DNA of 21,625 bases from CAMLKC01 sp035493555 (GCA_035493555.1 DATJIC010000053.1:1-21625); one strand, 5' to 3'; positions 5,231 to 13,212 are shown, numbered from the stretch's first letter. Notes: a model not told the origin generated them from the sequence alone. Program-made: numbers and translations.

Positions 5231-6976
5231 ATGGCCACGGCCCAAAAAGCTAAAAAACAAACATACGAGTCATATCTTTCGTATCTTCCTAAGCAGCGGC
5301 ACCACCGATGGGCGCTTTTTTCGGGTATCTTTTTAATTGCGGGCATTATTGCCGCCCAGCTTGCGCTGCCGTATGGGCGCGGGCTGCCGCTTGCGACCAT
5401 TAACGGTGAGAATAAGGCGTTTGCAACCCACGATGAACTAGCCAAAGCATTAACCGACCTGTTCAGTACTTCCAAGCTTACCCTGAAAGTGGGTAACGAT
5501 AAGTCGGTCACGTACCCACTAAGCTCTGCCGGCGCCGTACCAAATACCGAGGATATGATAAAAACACTCACCGATTATCCCGTATGGCAGCGTCTTATAC
5601 CTGGTTCTCTCTTGTGGCAACAGACGCATGTTACCGAAGCAAGCGTTTATTACGATAAGGTGCCGCTTGAAGCTTTTGCTAAGGCGCGCAGCAAGGAACT
5701 GACGTTTCCTCCGCAAAATGCCCGGTTGGCGATAAAAGCAGGAAAACTGGTAGCTACCCCCGAAATTATTGGAAGCGACGTTACTGCCGCAGTGCTTGAA
5801 AAGACCATCAGCAGCGCGCACATGAGCCTGGGTAAAACAACGACCATTGTCGTGCCAAGTACGCGGGCGCCGGCACAGCGTACGATGCTGGACCTTGCAA
5901 AAGTTCGGGCGCAGGCCGAGGCGGTAATCGGCCGTAAGGTGACCATTACGGCGGACACCAAGGATTTTTCGCCAGATTCTACTACGATCGCCTCGTGGTT
6001 GTTGCTGACAACCGATGCCTCGGGTAACGTCACGCTGACGATTGATACGTCTAAAGTAAAGCAATATCTTGCCACGGTGAACGCAAAAGTCGGTACCAAG
6101 GCAGGGCAGACAAACATCAACTTGGTAGACGGGCAGGAAGCAAGCCGGACAACGGGTGTCAGCGGTCGGGCAATTAACAGTGACGAGCTTGCCAAGCAGC
6201 TTGCTTCGCAGCTGCTCACCAACAATGCCGTTCATTTGACGGCGCGTTTTGTTGCCGTCGCTCCGAGTGTGATCTACGATCACAAATATACCACCACACA
6301 AGCAGGGCTCCAGGCGTATATATCCGACGCGTCAGCTGCGCAGAACATGCATATCGTCGTGCAGCAGCTTAGCGGCGAAAAGTGGTATGCGGCCGCGCGT
6401 GAGCACGAGAGTATCCCCAGCGGCAGTACGTATAAGCTTTTTGTGGCGATGGTTTTGTTTGACCGTATTAATAAGGGCCAGATCCACTGGAATGACCCGA
6501 TGCTTGATACGGATGTGGCGGGGTGTTTTGATCGTATGACGGTGGCATCAACTAATCCGTGCGCCGAAAGCTGGATCGCGCAGTTTGGCCGCCAGTACAT
6601 TAATAACTTTATTTACGCGCGCGGGTTTAGTACCGGAACGACTTTCCTTGCGCCGGACGCCACGCATACCACGGCTGCCGACCTCAATAAGTACATGATA
6701 GGGCTCAACAATGGTACACTGGTGAGCGGCGCTAACCGCGATCGACTACTGAATAATCTGAGCCGGCACCCTTATAAATACGGTATTGCTACGGGCAGCG
6801 TCGTTGCGTCCGATAAAGTGTACGATAAAGTCGGTTTTTTGTGGGATTATATCCACGATACCGCCATCGTGACTCACCCTAGGGGCACGTATATTTTAAC
6901 CATTATGACAAAAGGCCAGTCCTACGCCGCGATCGCTAATGTGACGCGCGAAATAGAAAGAATAATGTATCCATGA
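5231..6976 (+). CDS. Membrane-anchored serine hydrolase, class A beta-lactamase/PBP-like fold
   Basis: 581 aa. After a basic N-terminus there is one membrane helix (about residues 28-48), an extracellular region of about 300 residues resembling the repeated peptidoglycan-binding modules seen before VanW/YkuD-type domains (weak resemblance), then a penicillin-recognising domain from about 355. The catalytic motifs are all present in order: SxxK at S399-T-Y-K402, SxN at S440-T-N442 and a KTG-like box K533-V-G535. There is no convincing Glu166-type lactamase motif. It may be a cell-wall peptidase or an inactive-like relative rather than a resistance enzyme. The start is placed by the extended -10 box 6 nt upstream (leaderless). 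Its stop overlaps the tlyA start by four bases (ATGA), so the two genes are probably co-expressed. Confidence 0.8.
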   Translation: MATAQKAKKQTYESYLSYLPKQRHHRWALFSGIFLIAGIIAAQLALPYGRGLPLATINGENKAFATHDELAKALTDLFSTSKLTLKVGNDKSVTYPLSSAGAVPNTEDMIKTLTDYPVWQRLIPGSLLWQQTHVTEASVYYDKVPLEAFAKARSKELTFPPQNARLAIKAGKLVATPEIIGSDVTAAVLEKTISSAHMSLGKTTTIVVPSTRAPAQRTMLDLAKVRAQAEAVIGRKVTITADTKDFSPDSTTIASWLLLTTDASGNVTLTIDTSKVKQYLATVNAKVGTKAGQTNINLVDGQEASRTTGVSGRAINSDELAKQLASQLLTNNAVHLTARFVAVAPSVIYDHKYTTTQAGLQAYISDASAAQNMHIVVQQLSGEKWYAAAREHESIPSGSTYKLFVAMVLFDRINKGQIHWNDPMLDTDVAGCFDRMTVASTNPCAESWIAQFGRQYINNFIYARGFSTGTTFLAPDATHTTAADLNKYMIGLNNGTLVSGANRDRLLNNLSRHPYKYGIATGSVVASDKVYDKVGFLWDYIHDTAIVTHPRGTYILTIMTKGQSYAAIANVTREIERIMYP

Positions 6977-7692
6977 AAACACGTTTAGATATAGAGCTGG
7001 CGAGGCGAGGCCTTGCCACCAGCCGTTCCCAGGCCGAGAGCTGGATCAAGCTTGGCAAGGTGGTGGTAGACGGCAAGGTAGTGACTAAGTCGGGGCATTT
7101 TGTCTCTGATACCTCGAAACTGGCCATTACCGCCGAAACCCAGTATGTTAGCAGGGCAGGTCTGAAGCTTGCAAGTGTCGCCCAGCTTTTAAAACTCGAC
7201 TTTCGGGGAAAAACCGTCCTCGATGTCGGGAGCAGCACGGGCGGTTTTACCGACTACGCGTTACGGAATGGAGCAAAAAAAGTGTTCGCGGTAGATGTCG
7301 GCACCGAACAGCTCCATCCGAGCCTCCGCGGTAATCCGCAAATCGAGCTGCATGAAAAAACCGATATCCGTGATTTTTACCTGCCCGAGGAAAAGCCCGA
7401 TATTATCGTTATCGACGTGTCATTTATCTCGCTGCGGGAAATACTTCCGCATCTTGCACAGAACCTAAGCGGTAAACATACTGTTATTGCGGCCATGTTA
7501 AAGCCCCAGTTTGAGGCCGGGAAAAATCAAACCAACAAAGGCATCATTAAAAACGACGCCGTCCGGCGCCAAATACTAAAAGAGTTTGAAACGTGGGCTA
7601 GGCAGTATTTTGTTATCGGTGATAAGCGTGACAGCGAAGTGGCTGGTTCAAAAGGGAACCGCGAGCGGTTTTATTTACTGAAGATTCTGTAA
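6973..7692 (+). CDS. tlyA: TlyA family rRNA 2'-O-methyltransferase
   Basis: 239 aa. TlyA enzymes methylate ribose 2'-OH groups of rRNA (C1409 in 16S and, in some lineages, C1920 in 23S) and set capreomycin sensitivity in mycobacteria. Residues 1-60 are an S4 RNA-binding domain (LDIELARRGLATSRSQAE...GKVVVDGK). The FtsJ-like catalytic domain follows, with SAM motif LDVGSSTGGF (83-92), DVSF with D148, MLKPQFE with K177 and E231 near the end; together with K65 in SRAGLKL these match the family's K-D-K-E tetrad. Older names such as hemolysin A are misleading. The ATG overlaps the upstream stop (ATGA), implying translational coupling. The gene ends before a GC-rich inverted repeat. Confidence 0.92.
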   Translation: MKTRLDIELARRGLATSRSQAESWIKLGKVVVDGKVVTKSGHFVSDTSKLAITAETQYVSRAGLKLASVAQLLKLDFRGKTVLDVGSSTGGFTDYALRNGAKKVFAVDVGTEQLHPSLRGNPQIELHEKTDIRDFYLPEEKPDIIVIDVSFISLREILPHLAQNLSGKHTVIAAMLKPQFEAGKNQTNKGIIKNDAVRRQILKEFETWARQYFVIGDKRDSEVAGSKGNRERFYLLKIL

Positions 7693-7699
7693 AGCGCTG

Positions 7700-7732
7700 C
7701 TCGGCCTGCCTTTTGGTGCGAGGCAGGCCGAG
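7700..7732. terminator. Bidirectional hairpin between convergent tlyA and the orphan gene
   Basis: CTCGGCCTGCC (7700-7710) and GGCAGGCCGAG (7722-7732) are perfect 11-bp arms with an 11-nt loop. Converging genes lie on both sides. There is no T run on either strand. GCCGA (7727-7731) can instead pair with TCGGC (7739-7743), giving a mutually exclusive second hairpin. Confidence 0.5.
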
Positions 7733-7751
7733 AGCTCTTCGGCGATGATCT

Positions 7752-8354
7752 CTACCGGATGGGGCCGATCCTCCAGCCCATCGTGTCGGCTTGCGTCTCG
7801 CGGTACACTCTAGGTGTCCGCCGCTGGACGATCTCGACGACCCGGTTGAGCTGTGCCTGCGTCATGATCTGACGGTAGGACTCGCTCAGGTTCCGCGGCC
7901 TGCCAAGGAGCATGCGGACGAAGTCGAGTTGGGTATGAACATCAAGTTCGCCCTCGTCGATCATCCGCAGCCGCTCCATGATGAGCGCGGCGATCTGTTC
8001 CTTGGTGATGTGGCCGTCCTCCGCTGTTTTGCGCCACCCACGCGGGAGGGTGAATAGCGGGAAGAACCGGTTGATGAGATGGAATCTCGTCTTTTCGCCG
8101 AGGCCCCGCAGCACGGCGCTGTCGCCGAGCAGCGAATTGGCGACGATCTTTCCCCTCTGGGGATGGACACCGGCGCCGTAGTCGTTCAGCCACAGCAGCG
8201 CGACCGACATGTTGGTCCCGCTGATGTCGCATCCAGGGGTGTTTTCGGCCTTTCGGAAGGCGGACGCAAAGGCGGCCGGCCGGGTTGCGAGCGTGACGTT
8301 GAGGAGCCGGGCTGCTTCATCCGAAGCGTCCGAATCCAATCGTTTTTTTGCCAC
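7752..8354 (-). CDS. Hypothetical protein, second high-GC orphan
   Basis: 200 aa from a GTG start with a GGAG Shine-Dalgarno 6 nt upstream. I do not recognise a family. It appears soluble: no signal peptide or membrane helix, a charged N-terminus (MAKKRLDSDASDEAARLL), a central Gly-containing segment (about residues 46-75, SGTNMSVALLWLNDYGAGVH), and helical, Arg-rich second half with RGWRKTAEDGHITKEQIAALIMERL. The composition is GC-rich (37 of 60 at 7981-8040) with many C/G-ending codons, unlike tlyA and ychF on either side, suggesting acquisition from a GC-rich donor. The upstream gap 8355-8456 has no gene; it holds a weak TATACA-type -10 (8441-8446, minus) and a loose inverted repeat, TTGTCGT/ACGACAA (8377-8383, 8423-8429). 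Possible functional classes cannot be named from sequence alone. Confidence 0.65.
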   Translation of the reverse strand: MAKKRLDSDASDEAARLLNVTLATRPAAFASAFRKAENTPGCDISGTNMSVALLWLNDYGAGVHPQRGKIVANSLLGDSAVLRGLGEKTRFHLINRFFPLFTLPRGWRKTAEDGHITKEQIAALIMERLRMIDEGELDVHTQLDFVRMLLGRPRNLSESYRQIMTQAQLNRVVEIVQRRTPRVYRETQADTMGWRIGPIR

Positions 8355-8456
8355 TATGTACTCCGATTCCGGGAGATTGTCGTGTTCTGAAGAGCAGGCG
8401 TCAAAGACACCCCCTTAAATGTACGACAAAAAGCGATATGTGTATAGTATGCGTAG

Positions 8457-9533
8457 TTACACGTTAAACCGGAACTCAACAACGTCATCGGGCTGCATGA
8501 CATAATCTTTCCCGACGGTCGCGATTTTACCGGCGCTTCTGGCGGCAGCTTCTGACCCGGCACTTACCAGATCGTTGTAGGCGACTACCTGGGCGGCGAT
8601 AAAGCCGCGCTCAAAGTCGCTGTGGATAACACCGGCGGCTTGTGGAGCAGTGGCATCCTTTTTGATCGTCCATGCCCGTACCTCTTTTGGTCCGGCCGTA
8701 AGGTAGCTTTGAAGGCCCAGGGTAGTGTAGGCGGCTCTAATGAGCTGCTTCAGACCGGTTTCTTCAACCCCATAGCTTTCAAGCAGCTCTTTGGCATCGC
8801 TCTCGTCGAGGCCTTTTAGCTCGTCCTCCAGTTTGGCGCAGATAAAGACAGCCTGGTTTGGCGCTACGAGCTCGCGGAGCTCGGCTTTTTTTGGCTCGGC
8901 ACTGAGGGTTTGCTCGTCAACGTTAAAGGCGTAAATTACCGGTTTGGCGGTGAGTAGGTGGAGGTCGGCAATATGCTCGTGTTCTAAAGATGTCAGTCCG
9001 GAAAGCGGGGTGCCTTCTTCTAGGGTTTTACGAATCGACTGGAGGTAGTCGATTTGGCTTCGTAGGGCCGGCTTGGCTTTTGCCTCTTTTGCCAGCTTAG
9101 GAAGTGCTCGGTCGATCGTCTCGATATCAGCCAGGATAAGCTCGGTGTTAATGATCTCGATGTCGTTTTTAGGGTGAATGCGGTCGGCAACATGAACAAT
9201 ATCATTGTTCTCGAACGCGCGCACGAGATGAAGAATGGCGTCGCACTGGCGGATGTTGGCCAGGAACTTATTACCCAGGCCTTCGCCCTTAGAAGCGCCA
9301 GCGACCAGACCGGCAATGTCAACGAATGTGACCGTTGCAGGGACGATCTTTTGTGTGTGGTACATCTCGGCTAGCTTAATAAGCCGTTCGTCCGGTACCG
9401 ACACGATGCCCGTGTTTGGCTCGATGGTGGCAAAAGGATAGTTGGCAGCCAGGATATTATTGTTTGTTAGTGTGTTAAAAAGAGTAGATTTGCCCACGTT
9501 AGGCAAACCGACGATTCCTATAGATAGACTCAT
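8457..9533 (-). CDS. ychF: Ribosome-binding ATPase YchF (Obg-like/OLA1 family)
   Basis: 358 aa from the ATG at 9531-9533, close to the family's usual ~363. The longer open frame to 9593 adds 20 residues unlike any YchF and is rejected. YchF is a P-loop NTPase that prefers ATP over GTP, binds ribosomes and affects stress responses. The N-terminus gives SIGIVGLPNVGKSTLFNTL (P loop), FVDIAGLV (G3) and FNVDE (G4-like); a coiled-coil insertion follows, then the C-terminal TGS domain with LTAGPKEVRAW, the GVIHSDFERGFI signature and MQPDDVVEFRFNV at the end. The start lies 6 nt after an extended -10 box, with no Shine-Dalgarno, predicting a leaderless mRNA. It is divergent from the methyltransferase gene at 9643. 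Confidence 0.96.
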   Translation of the reverse strand: MSLSIGIVGLPNVGKSTLFNTLTNNNILAANYPFATIEPNTGIVSVPDERLIKLAEMYHTQKIVPATVTFVDIAGLVAGASKGEGLGNKFLANIRQCDAILHLVRAFENNDIVHVADRIHPKNDIEIINTELILADIETIDRALPKLAKEAKAKPALRSQIDYLQSIRKTLEEGTPLSGLTSLEHEHIADLHLLTAKPVIYAFNVDEQTLSAEPKKAELRELVAPNQAVFICAKLEDELKGLDESDAKELLESYGVEETGLKQLIRAAYTTLGLQSYLTAGPKEVRAWTIKKDATAPQAAGVIHSDFERGFIAAQVVAYNDLVSAGSEAAARSAGKIATVGKDYVMQPDDVVEFRFNV

Positions 9534-9539
9534 AGCCCC

Positions 9540-9545
9540 ATCATA
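9540..9545 (-). promoter_or_regulatory. Leaderless-type extended -10 box of ychF
   Basis: On the minus strand TATGAT, preceded by TGG, is followed by GGGGCT and then the ATG (9533-9531). The gap of 6 nt puts the transcript start on the start codon. The layout is nearly the same as TACAAT-AGGGCT-ATG at 5219-5233. Confidence 0.6.
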
Positions 9546-9586
9546 CCATAACAGGGGTAGAATGAGCCAAAAGTTATGGACGCAAA

Positions 9587-9615
9587 TTGCCAACTTGTCC
9601 GCCTTAGTCTAGACT
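9587..9615 (+). promoter_or_regulatory. Promoter of the methyltransferase gene
   Basis: TTGCCA (9587-9592), 17-bp spacer, TAGACT (9610-9615). The predicted start near 9622 leaves a leader of about 20 A-rich nt without a Shine-Dalgarno. Confidence 0.5.
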
Positions 9616-9617
9616 AA
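9604..9617. promoter_or_regulatory. 14-bp perfect palindrome over the -10 box (candidate operator)
   Basis: TTAGTCTAGACTAA reads the same on both strands and fully covers the -10 TAGACT. A dimeric repressor bound here would block the promoter. No regulator gene lies next to it. Confidence 0.5.
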
Positions 9618-9642
9618 AACATAAGTAAAATAAGAAAACAAA

Positions 9643-10551
9643 ATGACAGAACGACTTGATGTAAAAACCAGCCAGGAAACCATGTCCGAAGACGCGGACG
9701 AAGCGCGCAGTATGGGCGCCGTGGCATCACGGAGCAGCATGCTTGGGGAGGGCGATACGCTATATCACGCAGGCAGTATTAATCCTGGCGGTGAGGGTCT
9801 TTTTAGGAATAACTATTACGACCGGGGAGTAGACGAATACCTTGAGGCGCTCAACCACCATTTGGACGTCGATGATGTCCACGGCAAGGTGATCGTTGAT
9901 ATTGGTTCGGGTAAAACCTCTCGGTTCGGAAGGGAGCTCACTGCTAAAGGTGCTCACGTTCTCTCTGTCAACCCGGCACTGAGGGGTGAGGATTCACGGA
10001 ATATATTGCAGCAGTCGCTGGACAAAAAGCATCGCAGCGATCTTTTTTGGTACGAAGAGACAAAGCCGCGGCAAACAAGACTGCGGCGGTGGTTCGGCGG
10101 TAGAAACCCGGAGCCGCCGGAACGCGAAGTTCCTAACAGTGTCGCTGGACTTGGCCAGGCACTACCGGTACGGGAAAATTCGGCTGATATAGTTGTGTCG
10201 GTATTCGGTATACCTCAGTATTTGCACCATTTAGGCCCAAACCTGGCGGGTGACGACGAAAAGATACTGCAGGAATACACCGCCGAGGTACGTGACCAAG
10301 ACAAAACACTTATACGTACCAGCTTTGAGGAAGTAGTAAGGGTCCTAAAGCCGGGCGGCAAGGCCTACTTTGCCGACACCCACCGGACGCCCGGCCAAAC
10401 CAAGAATATTAACCCGTATTCACCAAGCGACGGGACCGAAGTAGTTGAGGTACTGAATAGCCTGAATGGTCGCCTGGTCTACGAAATAGAGGAGGCGCCG
10501 CTTCCCGACGGAAGCACGCGCCGAATAATAAGTTTGACCAAGCTCGCTTAA
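9643..10551 (+). CDS. Class I SAM-dependent methyltransferase, substrate unknown
   Basis: 302 aa. The Rossmann-type SAM-binding motif is VIVDIGSGKTSRFG (residues 83-96), followed by a motif II-like strand ending in VNP (109-111), ADIVVSVFGIPQYLHH (181-196, motif IV) and the post-motif FEEVVRVLKPGGKAYFAD (228-245), the typical end of type-11 methyltransferases. An Arg/Pro-rich insert at about 140-165 (RQTRLRRWFGGRNPEPPERE) lies between motifs. The N-terminal ~50 residues contain a charged segment and probably a lid. Substrate could be a small molecule, lipid or protein; nothing in the neighbourhood decides. It is a single-gene unit with its own promoter and palindromic operator-like site, divergent from ychF. 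Confidence 0.82.
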   Translation: MTERLDVKTSQETMSEDADEARSMGAVASRSSMLGEGDTLYHAGSINPGGEGLFRNNYYDRGVDEYLEALNHHLDVDDVHGKVIVDIGSGKTSRFGRELTAKGAHVLSVNPALRGEDSRNILQQSLDKKHRSDLFWYEETKPRQTRLRRWFGGRNPEPPEREVPNSVAGLGQALPVRENSADIVVSVFGIPQYLHHLGPNLAGDDEKILQEYTAEVRDQDKTLIRTSFEEVVRVLKPGGKAYFADTHRTPGQTKNINPYSPSDGTEVVEVLNSLNGRLVYEIEEAPLPDGSTRRIISLTKLA

Positions 10552-10581
10552 GATAAGAGGCGTGAATTGGCTTGAGCGCTT

Positions 10582-10604
10582 TATAATCCTTATGCTACTA
10601 TACT
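10582..10604 (+). promoter_or_regulatory. Possible promoter for the TPR protein/surface protein pair
   Basis: Two -10-like boxes, TATAAT (10582-10587) and TATACT (10599-10604), precede the gene at 10637. Neither has a good -35 at 16-18 bp, so which is used is unclear. Confidence 0.35.
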
Positions 10605-10636
10605 GGTAAGAACATAACAGAAGGCCCTCTACATAT

Positions 10637-11185
10637 ATGATTCAAAAACGGCGTATTATCATCCTTGGCATTATCGTCGTTATTGTTGTTGGGGCTAGTA
10701 TTGCCACGGCAATCATACTTAGCCAGCAGCAAAACAAATCCAGCTCGGGTGATACAAACGGCACGTCTCAGGGCAATGGCGTAACGCCGATCCAAAAAAA
10801 GCCATCGGAAAAAACGGCTGACGCTGCGGAAAAGACAGCGTTTGAAGGGGACGTTCAGGGGGGCGTAAAGCAGCTCGATGACGCCATTGAAAATACGTCG
10901 GACAAATCAGACCTTTATATTTACTACTCCCGTAAAGCAACACTTTTGCTTAACAACAACATGTTAGCCGAGGCTCTGGATGCTGCAAAAAAGGCGTACG
11001 ACGTGAGAAATTCGTCTGACAGCGCGGCGCTTGTCGGACAAATTGCCCGCCAACAGGGGAACACAGCGCTTGCTATTGAATACTACAAAAAAGCGATCGA
11101 ACATATCGATACGACTGATCCTTTTTCCGATGAAGACACAACCTATTACCAGGATACGATAAAAGAGTTGGGAGGAACACTTTAA
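10637..11185 (+). CDS. Single-pass membrane protein with TPR-like repeats
   Basis: 182 aa. A short basic start, one membrane helix (about residues 7-28), a polar Ser/Gly/Asn-rich linker to about 60, then helical repeats to the end: KSDLYIYYSRKATLLLNNNMLAEALDAAKKAYDV and a second unit with ALVGQIARQQGNTALAIEYYKKAIEHI fit the TPR consensus (spaced A/L/Y positions). The repeats should face outside the membrane and bind a protein partner. AGAAGG (10619-10624) is a weak Shine-Dalgarno about 12 nt before the ATG. Its TAA stop shares one base with the next ATG (TAATG), so translation of the large surface protein is coupled to it; the two products probably work together, perhaps as assembly factor and client (inference). 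Confidence 0.7.
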   Translation: MIQKRRIIILGIIVVIVVGASIATAIILSQQQNKSSSGDTNGTSQGNGVTPIQKKPSEKTADAAEKTAFEGDVQGGVKQLDDAIENTSDKSDLYIYYSRKATLLLNNNMLAEALDAAKKAYDVRNSSDSAALVGQIARQQGNTALAIEYYKKAIEHIDTTDPFSDEDTTYYQDTIKELGGTL

Positions 11186-13164
11186 TGAAAGAGGTGGTGG
11201 CAACTCTTCGGTCGGTCCGCCTTGCGTACTGGGTTATTTTAGTTCTCGTCTCGGTAGCGACGTTTAGTGTCACATATTACCGTATGACTTCGGCGGCGTG
11301 TTACTCCGGAACGGTCCTTGGCCGCTCCTGTTACCGCGGGTATTTCACTAATGCCGTCGACCACGGTGGCACATTTGTATTGCCGACCATCCGGAACAAC
11401 CAGGCAATCCCGGCTGCCACAATTAACAGCGCAGATGCGCTGTATAATCTGCTGCGTTCGGCCTACAACAGCTCGGATCCCCAAAAACACAGCGGTGCGT
11501 CGTTCATTTATAACACTATGAAAAAGAACACAGCCCCTGGTGTTGGGAGAAACATTAGCAATGCTCAGTGGATTGACCTGCGCGATAGTCTGCGCGGGCT
11601 TGACCAGGCAGGTAAGATTGATTGGCGTGCAAACGTTAGCGTGGCGATTAACAGCTACTGGCAGGGAACCGACGAGGGCTTTCCGAACGACGGCAAGACC
11701 AACGACGATGCTTACTACGAGAACTTCAAGAACGAGACGGGTATTACGATTCGCGACTACAACAATAATGTCGTGTACCAGATTCTTAGGCGCTGTGCCA
11801 ACCCAGTAGGGTATCCGGGGGGCGTGCCGGAGCCGCGTAACTATACGCTGACGCCGCACGTCGACAATATTTCGCCAACCGCCATTGAAGCGGGCAGTAA
11901 GATGACCGTTACCTCAAGTGTCGATAACGTTGGTCAGGCAAACAGCCAAACAACCAAGTGGGAGATTACCCAAATTAATGTAAATCCGGGAAAACAGGCG
12001 CCGCACGAGAACAACGCCGGAGCAAATGCGCTGGCGCCTTGTCAGAGCGGCGGAGGCTCGGCATCGGGCGACTACTTCAAGGACGGGAACTCAACCTGTA
12101 AAAACGTTAAAAAGGGCTCGGGAATATTCAACCTTGGTGCACCGTCGCCTAACCTAAAGCCGCAAGCGAATGCGATTGATATTGGCGACTTGCCGGTGGG
12201 GACGCGCGTTTGTTTTGCACTCTCTGTTCAGCCGCATTCAAATACCGACGCCCGGTGGATGCATTCGCCACCTGTTTGTACGGTGGTAGGCAAAAAGCCA
12301 AAGGTCCAGATTTGGGGCGGCGACATTGCAGTGCGCGGTCAGATTGAGACGAGCACGACGGTTAAGAATGTCGGCGGATCAACCAAAGTATTTGGAAGCT
12401 GGGTAGAGTACGGTGCGTTCTCGGTGGGCGTGAATAACCGCTTTGCCTCGGGCTCGGGCTTGAACAACCAGACAAATAATACTCAAGCGGCGTGGAGTAA
12501 GCTGACATTTGCTAATGTTGACGAATTTGGCGCTTCGGCATTTGGAAACTATACGTCGGCGGCTAATTTTAGGCCTGCGCCGGGCGTTGCTAGCTACTTT
12601 GCCTCACTTCCGAACAAGCAGGCTGTCGGCGGGGCTAGTGTAGACCTCAGCACCCTTACGTTTGCCACCGGAGCCACTCCTGTTGTCCGGACAGCGGGTA
12701 ACCTTACAATTACCGGCGGCGCGATACCTGCGGGCCGTTCGGTGGTTATTATGGCAACAGGGACGGTGACGATAACAGGGAACATTACCTATACGAGTGG
12801 AACACTCAGTAGTATCCGGGATATTCCTCAGGTTGTTATTATCGCTAATAACATTAACATTCGTGACGCTGTTAAGCAGGTTGATTCGTGGCTGGTAGCA
12901 GCTACGACGATTAATACCTGCTATAACTTTGCCGGAAGCCTTAACTCGAACAAATGTAATAACACCTTGGCGGTTAACGGACCTGTTATAACCAACCACC
13001 TTATCCTTAACCGTACGGCAGGTGGCGACTCGGGCGCTCAATCTGGCGATCCAGCCGAGCGGTTTAATCTTCGCCCCGATGCGTACCTTTGGGCTCAGCT
13101 GCAGGCTTCGGGCAACAACAAGGCGCAGACCGTTTATTCTACCGAACTTCCACCGCGCTTTTAG
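11185..13164 (+). CDS. Large secreted/surface protein, candidate adhesin next to the pilus genes
   Basis: 659 aa. One membrane or signal helix near the start (about residues 12-30) with no prepilin-type G/F cleavage motif, so export would be Sec-type. The rest is Asn/Thr/Ser/Gly-rich and predicted to be mostly beta strands: a CARDB-like segment (VDNISPTAIEAGSKMTVTSS and on), repeated VxN-V-G units, and toward the end a stretch like a beta-helix (AGNLTITGGAIPAGRSVVIM, TVTITGNITYTSG, VVIIANNINI). The last residues are TELPPRF. Cysteines are paired in places (C39/C49, and two in NTCYNFAGSLNSNKCNN), which suits an extracellular disulfide-stabilised protein. Coupled to the upstream TPR protein and immediately before pilM. 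No family is assigned with certainty; a pilus-tip or envelope adhesin is my best guess. Confidence 0.65.
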   Translation: MKEVVATLRSVRLAYWVILVLVSVATFSVTYYRMTSAACYSGTVLGRSCYRGYFTNAVDHGGTFVLPTIRNNQAIPAATINSADALYNLLRSAYNSSDPQKHSGASFIYNTMKKNTAPGVGRNISNAQWIDLRDSLRGLDQAGKIDWRANVSVAINSYWQGTDEGFPNDGKTNDDAYYENFKNETGITIRDYNNNVVYQILRRCANPVGYPGGVPEPRNYTLTPHVDNISPTAIEAGSKMTVTSSVDNVGQANSQTTKWEITQINVNPGKQAPHENNAGANALAPCQSGGGSASGDYFKDGNSTCKNVKKGSGIFNLGAPSPNLKPQANAIDIGDLPVGTRVCFALSVQPHSNTDARWMHSPPVCTVVGKKPKVQIWGGDIAVRGQIETSTTVKNVGGSTKVFGSWVEYGAFSVGVNNRFASGSGLNNQTNNTQAAWSKLTFANVDEFGASAFGNYTSAANFRPAPGVASYFASLPNKQAVGGASVDLSTLTFATGATPVVRTAGNLTITGGAIPAGRSVVIMATGTVTITGNITYTSGTLSSIRDIPQVVIIANNINIRDAVKQVDSWLVAATTINTCYNFAGSLNSNKCNNTLAVNGPVITNHLILNRTAGGDSGAQSGDPAERFNLRPDAYLWAQLQASGNNKAQTVYSTELPPRF

Positions 13165-13182
13165 CCAAATTGGCTGTAGACC

Positions 13183-13212
13183 TTGTCAGATGTCATTGCG
13201 CTTATGTATAAT
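13183..13212 (+). promoter_or_regulatory. Promoter of the pilM operon
   Basis: TTGTCA (13183-13188), 18-bp spacer, TATAAT (13207-13212), 9 nt before ATG 13222. The TTG that opens a longer frame at 13183 is part of this -35 box, so it is not a translation start. Confidence 0.7.

Noticed and set aside
8621..8629. TGTGGATAA, a DnaA-box match on the minus strand
   Set aside because: It lies inside the conserved GVIHSDFERGF coding motif of ychF, so the protein sequence explains it.
9534..9593. 20-residue N-terminal extension of YchF
   Set aside because: The family starts at MSLSIGIVGLPNVGKS; the extension reads through the promoter.
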